Shown here: positions 49,857-57,780 of the stretch, one piece after another
Layout of the letters: each line of letters begins with the position of its first letter
Numbering within the stretch: the first letter of the stretch is position 1
IMG/VR virus record: IMGVR_UViG_3300040801_005541
Span: 1-62,613 of that record
DNA length: 62,613 nucleotides
Direction: 5' to 3' (one strand)
From: a virus
Notes under the pieces: model-generated
What the model was told of the DNA's origin: nothing
What the model saw: the letters and a program-made list of their open reading frames with translations, nothing else
Database searches by the model: none
Position numbers and translations under genes: made by a program

Positions 49857-49929
49857 CGTTGGGTTCCTCTCTCAAACCTCTCTTCGACCGAATCCTACCC
49901 GGACTTTACCGTCCGGGCAAAGAATCTGG
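49857..49929 (-). promoter_or_regulatory. 73-bp promoter-leader repeat, copy 3
   Basis: Minus strand: TTGCCC, 17-base spacer, TAGGAT. The spacer region carries a perfect inverted repeat CCCGGAC-N6-GTCCGGG. It is identical to copy 4, and the identity runs 16 bases further (to 49945) into what in copy 4 is the end of the metalloprotease gene. Confidence 0.9.
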
Positions 49930-49950
49930 TCAGGAGTCCTTCGCCCTGGT

Positions 49951-50157
49951 TCAGTCTTCCCGCAGTTCGTCGTCGGTGTATTCAGCGTTCGCGGTTTCGA
50001 AGTCGCCGGCCATGATCAGGACACGGTCCAGCGCGCCGCGCAGTTCGTCCGCTTCGTTGGCGGCGCGGTCGAACACTTCCACGCGGTCCAGGTGGTCGCG
50101 CGCTTCTCGCAGCATCTTCACCAGCTTGGCGGCGCGCAGTTCGTTTCGGGTTGCCAT
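49951..50157 (-). CDS. Hypothetical protein with foreign codon use
   Basis: 68 residues, helical and charged. Its codons differ sharply from the neighbours: Leu is CTG throughout, Arg mostly CGC, Glu often GAA, whereas the rest of the genome favours CTC, CGG and GAG. AAAGAGGAACC precedes the ATG. It sits in a segment bounded by identical repeats, which suggests recent gain. Confidence 0.6.
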   Translation of the reverse strand: MATRNELRAAKLVKMLREARDHLDRVEVFDRAANEADELRGALDRVLIMAGDFETANAEYTDDELRED

Positions 50158-50172
50158 GGTCGGGTTCCTCTT

Positions 50173-50397
50173 TCAGCGGTCCAGGCGGCGGCGGGCAGCC
50201 GATTCGGCCGAAGCTTTGGCACCGGCCAGTCCGGAAGTCGACGGGCAACCGACGTGCTCGCCGTTCAGGTAGATGTGATACTGGCCGGCTTCGCCCACCA
50301 GCTCGATGGTGATGCCGTTCAGGAACGCAACGCGCTTCAGCGAGTCGTTCGAGGTCAGCGCGGGGCGAATCAGGGTCCAGCTCAGGTTCGTCGTCAT
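50173..50397 (-). CDS. Hypothetical protein with foreign codon use, first gene of mini-operon 4
   Basis: 74 residues. Predominantly beta in the middle (ITIELVGEAGQYHIYLNGEHVG) with an Ala/Arg-rich helical end. It shares the CTG/CGC-biased codon use of the next gene. Not recognised. It starts at the end of repeat copy 4. Confidence 0.6.
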   Translation of the reverse strand: MTTNLSWTLIRPALTSNDSLKRVAFLNGITIELVGEAGQYHIYLNGEHVGCPSTSGLAGAKASAESAARRRLDR

Positions 50398-50470
50398 CGT
50401 TGGGTTCCTCTCTCAAACCTCTCTTCGACCGAATCCTACCCGGACTTTACCGTCCGGGCAAAGAATCTGG
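50398..50470 (-). promoter_or_regulatory. 73-bp promoter-leader repeat, copy 4
   Basis: Identical to copy 3, with the CCCGGAC-N6-GTCCGGG palindrome overlapping the -35/-10 spacer. Identity with copy 3 runs on to 50486. Because it follows a stop codon immediately, the palindrome could also act as a 3' hairpin for the upstream mini-operon. Confidence 0.9.
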
Positions 50471-51022
50471 TCAGGAGTCCTTCGCCGCCCGCTTCGCCGC
50501 GAGCGCCGCCCGAGCCTTCGCGGCGCCGGCGCGGAGAGCTTCGAGGCGCTCCGGGGACATCGGCTTCGTCTTCCGCGGCGGGAGGTGGCGGACCTTCCCA
50601 GCCTGGAACTCCGCCTTGAGGCGGTCGTGGGCTTCCTTCCCGAGGTAGTGGCGGACCAGGAGGAGGTAGGTCGCGGCCCAGTTCCAGCCGTGGAACCGGC
50701 CGACGGCGGCGTGGGCCAGCTCGTGGTACAGGAGGCTGTAGGACCGCATCCGCTTCGGGATCGCGACCTGCCAGCGGGTGGCCCAGGCGCGGCGCCGGGT
50801 CGCCCGGACCGCGGTGATCTTCAGGTACGGGTTCCCGTTGATCTTCAGGAGCTTCCGCCAGAACTTCGAGCCGGTCACCCGGTCGATCTCCTTCTGGAGA
50901 TCGTCGAACTCCTTCGTGAACATCTCCGGGAACGCCCTCCGCTCCGCGGCGTACGCCTTCGAGCGCTGGGAGTCGCGGGTCGGGACCTCGAAGCACTCAC
51001 CCTTCCACAAGATCTTCTTCAT
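50471..51022 (-). CDS. HExxH metalloprotease-like protein
   Basis: 183 residues. SLLYHELAHAAVGRFHGWNW gives an HELAH zinc site, as in SprT-like/TIGR04338-type predicted metallohydrolases of phages and actinobacteria. The C-terminus is Lys/Arg/Ala-rich. The substrate is unknown. A leader AAAGGAACCGAACG resembles the ends of the 73-bp repeats. It is second in mini-operon 5. Confidence 0.68.
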   Translation of the reverse strand: MKKILWKGECFEVPTRDSQRSKAYAAERRAFPEMFTKEFDDLQKEIDRVTGSKFWRKLLKINGNPYLKITAVRATRRRAWATRWQVAIPKRMRSYSLLYHELAHAAVGRFHGWNWAATYLLLVRHYLGKEAHDRLKAEFQAGKVRHLPPRKTKPMSPERLEALRAGAAKARAALAAKRAAKDS

Positions 51023-51035
51023 CGTTCGGTTCCTT

Positions 51036-51215
51036 TCAGCTGAGGTAGTCCAGGAGAGCTTCGGCCAGCTCGCGGGCGTCGTCGTCGTCCTCGTCGACGT
51101 CCTCGGCGACGTCGCGGAGCAGGGCTTCGTCGCCCTCGGCGGCGGCGCGCACCAGGCGGTTCTCGAAGGTCGTCCGCGGCTCGAAGATCTCCAGCAGTTC
51201 GTTCATCATCGTCAT
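51036..51215 (-). CDS. Small acidic protein, first gene of mini-operon 5
   Basis: 59 residues, very acidic (EDVDEDDDARELAEAL), helical. It begins at ATG 51215 right after repeat copy 5 and ends 13 bases before the protease start. Small acidic early phage proteins can mimic DNA or inhibit host enzymes; nothing specific supports that here. Confidence 0.6.
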   Translation of the reverse strand: MTMMNELLEIFEPRTTFENRLVRAAAEGDEALLRDVAEDVDEDDDDARELAEALLDYLS

Positions 51216-51288
51216 CGTTGGGTTCCTCTCTCAAACCTCTCTTCGACCGAATCCTACCCGGACTTTAGGCTCCAGGCAAAGAATCTGG
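51216..51288 (-). promoter_or_regulatory. 73-bp promoter-leader repeat, copy 5
   Basis: Same variant as copy 2 (TTGCCT-17-TAGGAT, leader with GAGAGGAACC). It is the outermost copy, at the divergent junction between the leftward cluster and the rightward helicase operon. Confidence 0.88.
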
Positions 51289-51330
51289 TCAGGAACCGGA
51301 TCCGTCTTGGGCCCACGGAGGCAACCTCTC

Positions 51331-51496
51331 CCCCATATTCGTAGGTAGGGAGTACATAAAAAAGGGGGGGTAAATAGGAACACCGCCGGAGCGCCGCCGC
51401 GGGCGCCGCGGGGGAAAGTTTCGGGGGTGTATGAACCAACATACATGCAGCCCTCGACGAGGTCGCCGCCGCCGGCGTAGACTCGGGCGCGCCACC
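51331..51496 (+). promoter_or_regulatory. Control region B before the early operon
   Basis: Contains CCCCATAT (51331), CGCCGGAG (51384) and AAGTTTCGGG (51416), matching region A at 19.0 kb in order and near spacing. It also has an A6G7 tract at 51358-51370, inverted relative to the C5T7 tract of region A, and a TAGACT box at 51478 before the ATG. The helicase gene it serves lacks a Shine-Dalgarno site. Confidence 0.55.
51428..51445. promoter_or_regulatory. Operator-like inverted repeat
   Basis: TGTATG and CATACA separated by 6 bases, a perfect dyad 51 bases upstream of the SNF2 gene. The size suits a dimeric repressor site. Confidence 0.4.
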
Positions 51497-52948
51497 ATGG
51501 ACGATAACTGGAAGCTGCCTCCCTACCGCCACCAGTGGGAGATCTACCTCCGGACGCGGGACCTCCGCGCCTGGGGTCTGTTCCTCGACCAGGGACTCGG
51601 GAAGACCGCGATCTGCCTTGCGACGGGTTCCCATCTCTTCCGCGTCGGGCGGATCCGCGGGATGTTCGTCCTCGCTCCGAACGGGATCGAGGTGAACTGG
51701 GCGCGGGACGAGATCCCCGAGCACCTCGCGGTCCCTCACGAGGTCTTCACCTGGTCGAACTCGAAGCGGAAGACGAAGACCCACGCCGAGGGTCTGGAGC
51801 GACTCTTCGCCGCGGGCGACGACCGGCTCCGCGTCCTCTGTATGAGCTACAACGGTCTGATGACCGATGACGGAGCGAAGGCGGCGCGGCGGTTCCTGAC
51901 CGAGTTTGACACGTTGTACATCGCCGACGAGGCGACCGCTTTCAAGACACCGTCGACGAAGACGGCGAAGCGGGTCCTGGCGACGGCGAAGCACGGGACC
52001 TTCCGCCGGCTCTTGAACGGCACGCCCGTCGAGGACTCGCCCTTCCACAGCTACACCCAGGTGCGATGGCTCGACCCGAACGTCTGGGCGAAGATCGGCA
52101 TCAACAACGCCCAACAGCACAAGAACTTCTTCGGCATCTGGGAGAAGCGCCAGCTGGCGAACGGGCGGAGCTTCCCGAACCTCGTCCGCTACCGCAACCT
52201 GCCGAAGATGGCGGAGGCGCTCCGGTCGATCGGCGACCGACTGGAGAAGGACGACGTGCTGGACCTTCCGCCAAAGGTCTACAGCAAGGTCCACTTCTCG
52301 CTCTCGCCGGAGCAGGCGCGGATCTACAAGGCACTCAAGGAGGACTACCAGGCAGCGATCGTCGCCGACGAGACGCTGACCGCTGACCTCGCGATCGTCC
52401 GCCTCACGCGCTTCCAGCAGATCACGTCGGGATACGCTCCGACCGACGAGGACGAGGAGCTGCGTCCGATTGCCGGGAAGAACCCTCGGTTGGGCGCCCT
52501 GGAGGTCGCCCTCGACGAGACGACGCTGCCCGTTATCGTCTGGGCAAAGTACACTGCTGATATCGACGCCATCGCCGAGGTCCTCCGGAAGCGAAAGATG
52601 AGCTTCGGGATCTGGGACGGTCGGACCTCGCCCGAGGACCGCCAGCGACTGAAGGAGGACTTCCAAGCTGGGAAGCTGGACGTGTTCCTCGCGAAGGCGT
52701 CGAGCGCCGGCCGAGGGATCACGCTGACCGCCGCCTCGACGGTGATCTACTACAACAACACCTTCTCGCTCGACGAGAGGAAGCAATCCGAGGACCGAGC
52801 CCACCGGATCGGACAGACGAAGTCGGTCCGCTACATCGACATCGTCGCAACTGACACGGTCGATGAGCGGATCCTCGAAGTCCTCCGCGGAAAGCGCGAC
52901 ATCTCCGCTCTGGTCACGGGTGACCGCCGTCTCGATTCCTGGGTGTAG
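51497..52948 (+). CDS. SNF2-family helicase
   Basis: 483 residues of the SWI2/SNF2 superfamily 2 type. Motif I FLDQGLGKTA, motif Ia LAPNGIEVNW, motif II IADEATAF (DEAT), motif III LNGTPVED, and C-terminal motifs V-VI ASSAGRGITLTAAS and QSEDRAHRIGQ. Phage members are thought to act in replication or recombination. It is the first gene of the rightward early operon. Confidence 0.9.
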   Translation: MDDNWKLPPYRHQWEIYLRTRDLRAWGLFLDQGLGKTAICLATGSHLFRVGRIRGMFVLAPNGIEVNWARDEIPEHLAVPHEVFTWSNSKRKTKTHAEGLERLFAAGDDRLRVLCMSYNGLMTDDGAKAARRFLTEFDTLYIADEATAFKTPSTKTAKRVLATAKHGTFRRLLNGTPVEDSPFHSYTQVRWLDPNVWAKIGINNAQQHKNFFGIWEKRQLANGRSFPNLVRYRNLPKMAEALRSIGDRLEKDDVLDLPPKVYSKVHFSLSPEQARIYKALKEDYQAAIVADETLTADLAIVRLTRFQQITSGYAPTDEDEELRPIAGKNPRLGALEVALDETTLPVIVWAKYTADIDAIAEVLRKRKMSFGIWDGRTSPEDRQRLKEDFQAGKLDVFLAKASSAGRGITLTAASTVIYYNNTFSLDERKQSEDRAHRIGQTKSVRYIDIVATDTVDERILEVLRGKRDISALVTGDRRLDSWV

Positions 52949-52951
52949 GAC

Positions 52952-52979
52952 TTGCGGCTCCGCCGGCGGACGCTAGGCT
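52952..52979 (+). promoter_or_regulatory. Palindromic-spacer promoter
   Basis: TTGCGG (52952), 16-base spacer holding the perfect palindrome TCCGCCGGCGGA (52959-52970), TAGGCT (52974). It starts 3 bases after the SNF2 stop. A second hairpin (GCCTCG, CGAGGC; 52989-53004) lies in the leader before ATG 53016. The spacer is one base shorter than in the other members of the family. Confidence 0.5.
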
Positions 52980-53015
52980 AGTCGGTCCGCCTCGCTCCCG
53001 AGGCTCCCTCACGCT

Positions 53016-53570
53016 ATGACCGAACCCTCTCCCGGCTCCGAGCTATCCCAACTGGTGAAGCTCGGAGAGTCCCTGTATGACGCGGAGGCCGAAGTCCTTC
53101 GCCTGGACGCCGAACTGAAGCGGGCCAAGGCTCGCCGCGACCGGATCCAGAACATCCTCCTCCCCGAAGCGATGGAGGAGATCGGCATGACCGAGTTCCG
53201 GACGCCGACCTCCCACTTCAAGGTCCAGGAAAAGCTCGTGGTCCAGCCGAAGGCGGCGGACCGGCCTCTGGTCCTTCAGGCGCTCGAAGAGCAAGGCGCC
53301 GGCGAGCTGATCAAGACAAAGCTCGAAGTCCCGTTCAACCGCGGCGAGGAGGAAGCTGTCGCCGCCGTCTGTGAAGCCCTCGGCCTCCTCGGCCGAGACT
53401 ACAAGCAGGACCGCTCCGTCCATCCTTCCACGCTGAAGAAGCACGTGAAAGATCTCCTCTCTCGCGGCGAGCCGCTCAACACCGAGCTGTTCGGCGTTCG
53501 GACCTTCCAGTCCGCCGTATTCACCTCCGGCGCTCCTGAGGCGCCTGTCTTCGACGAAGAAGAACTCTGA
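53016..53570 (+). CDS. Hypothetical coiled-coil protein
   Basis: 184 residues. Residues 10-55 form a coiled-coil (EAEVLRLDAELKRAKARRDRIQ); the rest is mixed and the C-terminus ends in an acidic FDEEEL, similar to acidic tips of DNA-binding phage proteins. Layout recalls small replication or recombination accessory proteins next to SNF2 genes, but I do not recognise the family. Confidence 0.6.
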   Translation: MTEPSPGSELSQLVKLGESLYDAEAEVLRLDAELKRAKARRDRIQNILLPEAMEEIGMTEFRTPTSHFKVQEKLVVQPKAADRPLVLQALEEQGAGELIKTKLEVPFNRGEEEAVAAVCEALGLLGRDYKQDRSVHPSTLKKHVKDLLSRGEPLNTELFGVRTFQSAVFTSGAPEAPVFDEEEL

Positions 53571-54385
53571 TGGCTACGAAGAAGAACCAGCCTGTCCCCG
53601 TCTCCAAGAACGAAGTCGCCCTGCCGTTCGACTACAGCGGATTCGAGGGTCCCACCCTCGAAATCGGGATGGGCGACATCGACGTCCCGTTCATCTCTCT
53701 CGTCCAGTCCTCGTCGAAGTGCATCGACGAAGAGGAGGAGCAGTTCATCCCGGGCGGCGCCGCCGGCCAGATCCTGAACGCCGGCACGCGTGAGTACTCC
53801 GACCGGCTCCTCCTCGTCGCGTGCAACGGTCCGTCCGACTTCCACTCCTACGTGGAGTGGCTCCCGGACCGCGCAGGCTTCGCCGGCGAGCACACCCGCC
53901 ACTCGGACGTCGTGATCAACGCCGTGAAGGACGGCGACGGAGTTCTCCGCCGCGCCGACAACGGCAACGAACTCGTCGAGACGAAGAGCCTCTGGTGCAT
54001 CATCGTCGACGAGGAGTTCAACCCGGTGGGTTACTGCCTCGTGCCGTTCAACTCCTCGAAGTTCCGCCCGTTCCGGACCTACTGGGGGAAGATCAAGCAC
54101 CTCAAGAACTCGCCGCGGATCCCGCCCATGGCGTTCGTCTTCGCGTTGGGCTCCCGCCTGGAGCGGAACAAGCGCGGCGACAAGTTCTACAACTACACGA
54201 TGTTCCCGGCGAAGAACTCCGCCGGCGAGCTGGCCGAGTCCCTCGACGACGGGAGCCTGGAGAAGTCGGCGCTGCCGATGGACCACCCGGCGTTCCTGGC
54301 GGCGGTCGAGCTGCGGAAGGCGATCGACTCCGGTCGGGCCAAGGCCGATCACGAGACCCAGGAGACGGGTGACCGTCACTTCTGA
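53570..54385 (+). CDS. Conserved-type phage protein, possible ssDNA-binding or recombination accessory
   Basis: 271 residues. The central beta-rich domain (FISLVQSSSKC to RPFRTYWGKIKHLKNSPRIPPMAFVFAL) looks like an OB-type or similar fold and is compatible with a DNA-binding replication accessory. The tail is polar, ends in an aromatic residue (GDRHF) and has acidic patches. No family is assigned. The ATG overlaps the preceding stop. Confidence 0.55.
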   Translation: MATKKNQPVPVSKNEVALPFDYSGFEGPTLEIGMGDIDVPFISLVQSSSKCIDEEEEQFIPGGAAGQILNAGTREYSDRLLLVACNGPSDFHSYVEWLPDRAGFAGEHTRHSDVVINAVKDGDGVLRRADNGNELVETKSLWCIIVDEEFNPVGYCLVPFNSSKFRPFRTYWGKIKHLKNSPRIPPMAFVFALGSRLERNKRGDKFYNYTMFPAKNSAGELAESLDDGSLEKSALPMDHPAFLAAVELRKAIDSGRAKADHETQETGDRHF

Positions 54386-54411
54386 GAGTTCGCCGGCTTC
54401 GGCCGGCTCGC

Positions 54412-54491
54412 GGGTTGGTAGCTCAGTCGGCAGAGCGCCCGGTTCCCATGGGAAGCCCGGGAGGTCCCTGGTTCGATTCCAGGCCAGCCCA
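54412..54491 (+). tRNA. tRNA with expanded 14-nt anticodon loop (CCC or CAT)
   Basis: An 80-base cloverleaf: 7-bp acceptor (GGGTTGG with CCAGCCC), D arm GCTC/GAGC with loop AGTCGGCA, T arm CCTGG/CCAGG with loop TTCGATT, 5-base variable loop, discriminator A, CCA not encoded. The anticodon stem is CCCGG/CCGGG, but its loop is TTCCCATGGGAAGC, 14 bases rather than 7. Read from the 5' side, TTCCCAT is a normal Gly-CCC loop followed by a 7-base insertion; the TTCCCATGGGAA palindrome could also close to present CAT. Identity and function are uncertain. Confidence 0.72.
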
Positions 54492-54505
54492 AGTTCGGTC
54501 CGGCG

Positions 54506-54576
54506 GTAACCACTAGGATCGTCGAGGAGCCTCACTCCGCCTGAAGCAGCTCCTCGGGTAGCTCGTAACCACCAGG
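54506..54576 (+). other. Hairpin and direct repeats downstream of the tRNA
   Basis: GTAACCACTAGG (54506) and GTAACCACCAGG (54565) are direct repeats with one mismatch. Between them lies an 8-bp stem (CGAGGAGC at 54523, GCTCCTCG at 54549). A further hairpin, GCCGG-N6-CCGGC, lies at 54615-54630 just before the helicase ATG. They may process the tRNA, terminate or regulate. Confidence 0.4.
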
Positions 54577-54641
54577 CCTGAACCGCAAAGGCCATCGGCG
54601 AGCAGGCGGTGACAGCCGGGAGAGACCGGCTCCCTACGCTC

Positions 54642-55844
54642 ATGGAACTCTCAACGCAACAACAGTCCGCCCTCGACGCGGTTCGCGACTGGATCAAGGA
54701 TCCTGACAAGCAGGTCTTCCGGCTCTTCGGCTACGCCGGAACCGGCAAGACAACGATCGCCCGCGAGTTCGAGAAGACCGTCGGCGGGAAGGTCCTGTAT
54801 GCAGCCTTCACGGGGAAGGCGGCGTCTGTCCTTCAGAAGAAGGGCTGCGCAGCAACGACCATCCACCGTCTGATCTACACGCCCTTCGACCCGGACTCCG
54901 ACCGCCTCGAAGAGCTGGAGCTTGAGCTCCTCTCCGAGCAGAAGAAGGACCCGCAGGATCGCGACTACATCCTGAAGCTCGAACGCCTCATCGAGGAGGA
55001 AAGCGACCGGATGAAGCAGCCGAGCTTCTCTCTCCGGATCGACTCCCCGCTCGAAGACGCCGCCTTGCTCGTCGTGGACGAGGTCTCGATGGTTGGCCGG
55101 CAGATGGCGAAGGACCTCCTGAGCTTCGGCCGGAAGATCCTCGTGTTGGGCGATCCAGCCCAGCTCCCGCCGATCGGTGACTCCGGCTTCTTCATCGACG
55201 CGGAGCCGGACTTCCTTCTCACCGAGATCCACCGCCAGGCGGCGGACTCCCCGGTCCTCCAGCTCGCGACTTACGCCCGCGAAGGGCGACCGCTCAGCCT
55301 CGGCGACTACGGGACCTCCGCGGTCGTCCCGGTTGGGCGCCTCGACGTGAAGGACGTCGCCGAGTTTGACCAGGTCATCGTCGGTCGGAACAAGACCCGA
55401 CGAGACGTGAACCGGGCCATCCGCTTCGCCACCGGCCGGAAGGACCCGCTACCGATCGAGGGCGATAAGCTCGTGGCGCTTCGCAACGACTACGACCGCG
55501 GAGTGTTGAACGGCAGCCAGTGGGTCGTCCACGCCGCCGAGGCGAAGGGCGAAGACGTCGTCTGGATGCAGATCATTCCGATCGACGGCGGACCCGCGCA
55601 GACCGTCACCGCTTGGGCGCACAACTTTACCGGGCGAGAGAAGGAGCTGCGACCCTGGGATATGGCTCTCCACCTTCACTTTGACTTCGGCTATGCAATC
55701 ACCGCCCACAAGGCCCAAGGCTCCCAGTGGGACCGCGTCCTCGTGATCGACGAGTCGAAGGTGTTCCGCGGCGATGCGAAGCGTTGGCTGTATACCGCCC
55801 TCACCCGTGCCGCCGAGTCCGTTACCGTAGTTCAGAAACCATGA
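54642..55844 (+). CDS. RecD/Dda-like SF1B helicase
   Basis: 400 residues. Walker A GYAGTGKTT, AAFTGKAASVLQKKG, then Walker B VVDEVSMVG, LVLGDPAQLPPIG, LTEIHRQ, and late motifs ITAHKAQGSQWDRV and LYTALTRA. These are the motifs of Dda/RecD2-type 5'-3' DNA helicases, used in replication start or recombination. ATG 54642 has no Shine-Dalgarno site; an in-frame GTG at 54609 is the alternative start. Confidence 0.9.
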   Translation: MELSTQQQSALDAVRDWIKDPDKQVFRLFGYAGTGKTTIAREFEKTVGGKVLYAAFTGKAASVLQKKGCAATTIHRLIYTPFDPDSDRLEELELELLSEQKKDPQDRDYILKLERLIEEESDRMKQPSFSLRIDSPLEDAALLVVDEVSMVGRQMAKDLLSFGRKILVLGDPAQLPPIGDSGFFIDAEPDFLLTEIHRQAADSPVLQLATYAREGRPLSLGDYGTSAVVPVGRLDVKDVAEFDQVIVGRNKTRRDVNRAIRFATGRKDPLPIEGDKLVALRNDYDRGVLNGSQWVVHAAEAKGEDVVWMQIIPIDGGPAQTVTAWAHNFTGREKELRPWDMALHLHFDFGYAITAHKAQGSQWDRVLVIDESKVFRGDAKRWLYTALTRAAESVTVVQKP

Positions 55845-57547
55845 TCAAGTCTCCCTTCTCCGACCAGCTCCACGCCGAGAAGTACCGCTCAGCCGGCGAG
55901 TCCCACGACGAGGCTATGACCCGCGTCGCCGCCGCCCTGAAGGACGATGCGGATCACTTCCACGACGTGAAGGAGATCCTCCAGAGCCTCCGCTTCATGC
56001 CCGCCGGACGGATCCAGGCGGCGGTAGGCTCCCCGCGTCGCGTAACGCCATACAACTGCTACGTGAGCGGGACGATTGAGGACTCATTCGTCGACGGCAC
56101 CGGCTCGATTATGGCCAGGGCGACCGAGGCGGCGGCGACGATGCGGATGGGCGGAGGGATCGGCTACGACTTCTCCACGCTCCGCCCTCGCGGCGACCGC
56201 ATCGTGAAGCTCGGTTCGCGGTCGAGCGGTCCGGTCTCCTTCATGGAGATCTTCGACGCGGTCTGCCGCTGCACGGCTTCCTCCGGCCATCGTCGCGGAG
56301 CCCAGATGGGTGTCCTTCGGATCGACCACCCCGACATCGAGGAGTTCATCCACTCCAAGCAGAACGAGACCCACCTCACCGGGTTCAACATCTCGATCGG
56401 CGTGACCGACGAGTTCATGCACGCCCTTCTCGACGGGCGCCCGTTCCAGCTTCAGTACGCCGGGAAGCCCTACAGCGAGATCGACCCGGTCGAGCTGTGG
56501 GAGAAGGTGATGCGCTCGACCTGGGACTGGGCTGAGCCGGGAGTCCTCTTCCTCGACGCGATCCGCCGCGGGAACCCGCTCTGGTATTGCGAGGACATCG
56601 TCGCGACGAACCCATGCGGCGAGCAGCCACTGCCGCCATACGGCGCGTGCCTCCTCGGGAGCTTCAACCTCGCCCGCTACGTCCGGACGGACTCGGACGG
56701 TGAGCGCTGGTTCGACACCGCTCAGTTCGTCCGCGACATCCCGCCGATCGTCCGAGCGATGGACAACGTGATCGACAACGCCTTGTACCCGCTGTATGAG
56801 CAGGAGAAGGAGGCGAAGTCGAAGCGCCGGATGGGCCTCGGGATCACCGGCCTGGCGAACGCCGGCGAGGCGTTGGGCTACCCGTACGGGTCCGCCGCCT
56901 TCGTCGAGTTCGAGAAGGAAGTCCTGAAGCTCCTCCAGTTCCATACGGCCAAGGCGTCGATCCAGCTCGCAAGGGAGAAGGGACCCTTTCCGCTCCTCGA
57001 CAAGGGCTGCTACCTCTCCGGCGACTACGTGAAAGGCTGGAGCGAGGAGCTTCAAAGCGGAATCCGGAAGCACGGCATCCGGAACTCGCACCTCACGTCG
57101 ATTGCTCCGACCGGGACGATCTCGCTCTGCGCCGACAACGTCAGCTCGGGGATCGAGCCGGTCTTCGCATACGACTACAAGCGAACAATCCAGACCTTCG
57201 ACGGACCGAAGGAGGTCGACGTGGTGGACTACGGCGTCGCCGAGTTCGACGTGAGGGGGAAGACGGCGGCGGACGTCTCGATCGACGAGCACGTCGACGT
57301 TCTCCTCGCAGCGGCTCAGAGGGTAGACTCCGCCGTGTCGAAGACGTGCAACATCCCGCCGGGAACCTCCTGGGAGGACTTCAAGCGGGTCTACACGAAG
57401 GCCTGGGAAGGCGGAGCCAAGGGCTGCACGACGTTCAACGTCGGCGGCAAGCGGTTCGGCGTCCTGAACGCCCAAGAAGACGGAACCGATGAACCCGCGG
57501 CTCAGTGCCGCATCGACTCGGAGACGGGTCGAAGGGAGTGCGAGTAA
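55841..57547 (+). CDS. nrdJ: Ribonucleotide reductase, class II (B12-dependent)
   Basis: 568 residues. TPYNCYVSG and NPCGEQPLPPYGACLLGSFNL carry the substrate-site Cys residues in the form typical of adenosylcobalamin-dependent NrdJ; RRGAQMGVLRIDHPDIEEFI and SHLTSIAPTGTIS also match. The tail ends with a Cys pair (CRIDSETGRREC). No small subunit gene is present, as expected for class II. It supplies deoxynucleotides and implies that the host has or imports B12. Confidence 0.9.
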   Translation: MIKSPFSDQLHAEKYRSAGESHDEAMTRVAAALKDDADHFHDVKEILQSLRFMPAGRIQAAVGSPRRVTPYNCYVSGTIEDSFVDGTGSIMARATEAAATMRMGGGIGYDFSTLRPRGDRIVKLGSRSSGPVSFMEIFDAVCRCTASSGHRRGAQMGVLRIDHPDIEEFIHSKQNETHLTGFNISIGVTDEFMHALLDGRPFQLQYAGKPYSEIDPVELWEKVMRSTWDWAEPGVLFLDAIRRGNPLWYCEDIVATNPCGEQPLPPYGACLLGSFNLARYVRTDSDGERWFDTAQFVRDIPPIVRAMDNVIDNALYPLYEQEKEAKSKRRMGLGITGLANAGEALGYPYGSAAFVEFEKEVLKLLQFHTAKASIQLAREKGPFPLLDKGCYLSGDYVKGWSEELQSGIRKHGIRNSHLTSIAPTGTISLCADNVSSGIEPVFAYDYKRTIQTFDGPKEVDVVDYGVAEFDVRGKTAADVSIDEHVDVLLAAAQRVDSAVSKTCNIPPGTSWEDFKRVYTKAWEGGAKGCTTFNVGGKRFGVLNAQEDGTDEPAAQCRIDSETGRRECE

Positions 57548-57780
57548 TGACCGAGGAACCGAGCAAGATCGTCGCCCGCGAAGAGACCATGCCCTGTGGA
57601 TGCGTTGAGCGGGAGTTCTCCGACAAGCGAGTCGAGGTAATGGCGTGCCCGCCGCACGCCCTCGCGGAAGCGGGTCGCCACCTTCACAACGCCGGCCAGA
57701 TGCTGAACGCCGCCGCGCAACGCCTTCTCCGGGAGCAGGCGGCGTTGTCCCGGGCGGCGGTCCTCCGGGAGACGAAGTGA
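57547..57780 (+). CDS. Small Cys-containing protein
   Basis: 77 residues with CGCVERE and a later ACPPHAL, so three Cys and one His could bind zinc. The C-terminal half is helical. Start at ATG 57547 overlaps the reductase TAA by one base. Not recognised. Confidence 0.55.
   Translation: MTEEPSKIVAREETMPCGCVEREFSDKRVEVMACPPHALAEAGRHLHNAGQMLNAAAQRLLREQAALSRAAVLRETK

Noticed and set aside
47728-51288. Regularly repeated 73-bp units as a CRISPR array
   Set aside because: Units are separated by whole genes of varied length, each ends at a start codon, and there are no short uniform spacers or cas genes.
54609-54640. Promoter GTGACA with a 20-base spacer and TACGCT before the RecD-like helicase
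   Set aside because: Only one base lies between the -10 box and the ATG, so transcripts would miss the start codon. The hairpin alone is kept as a feature.
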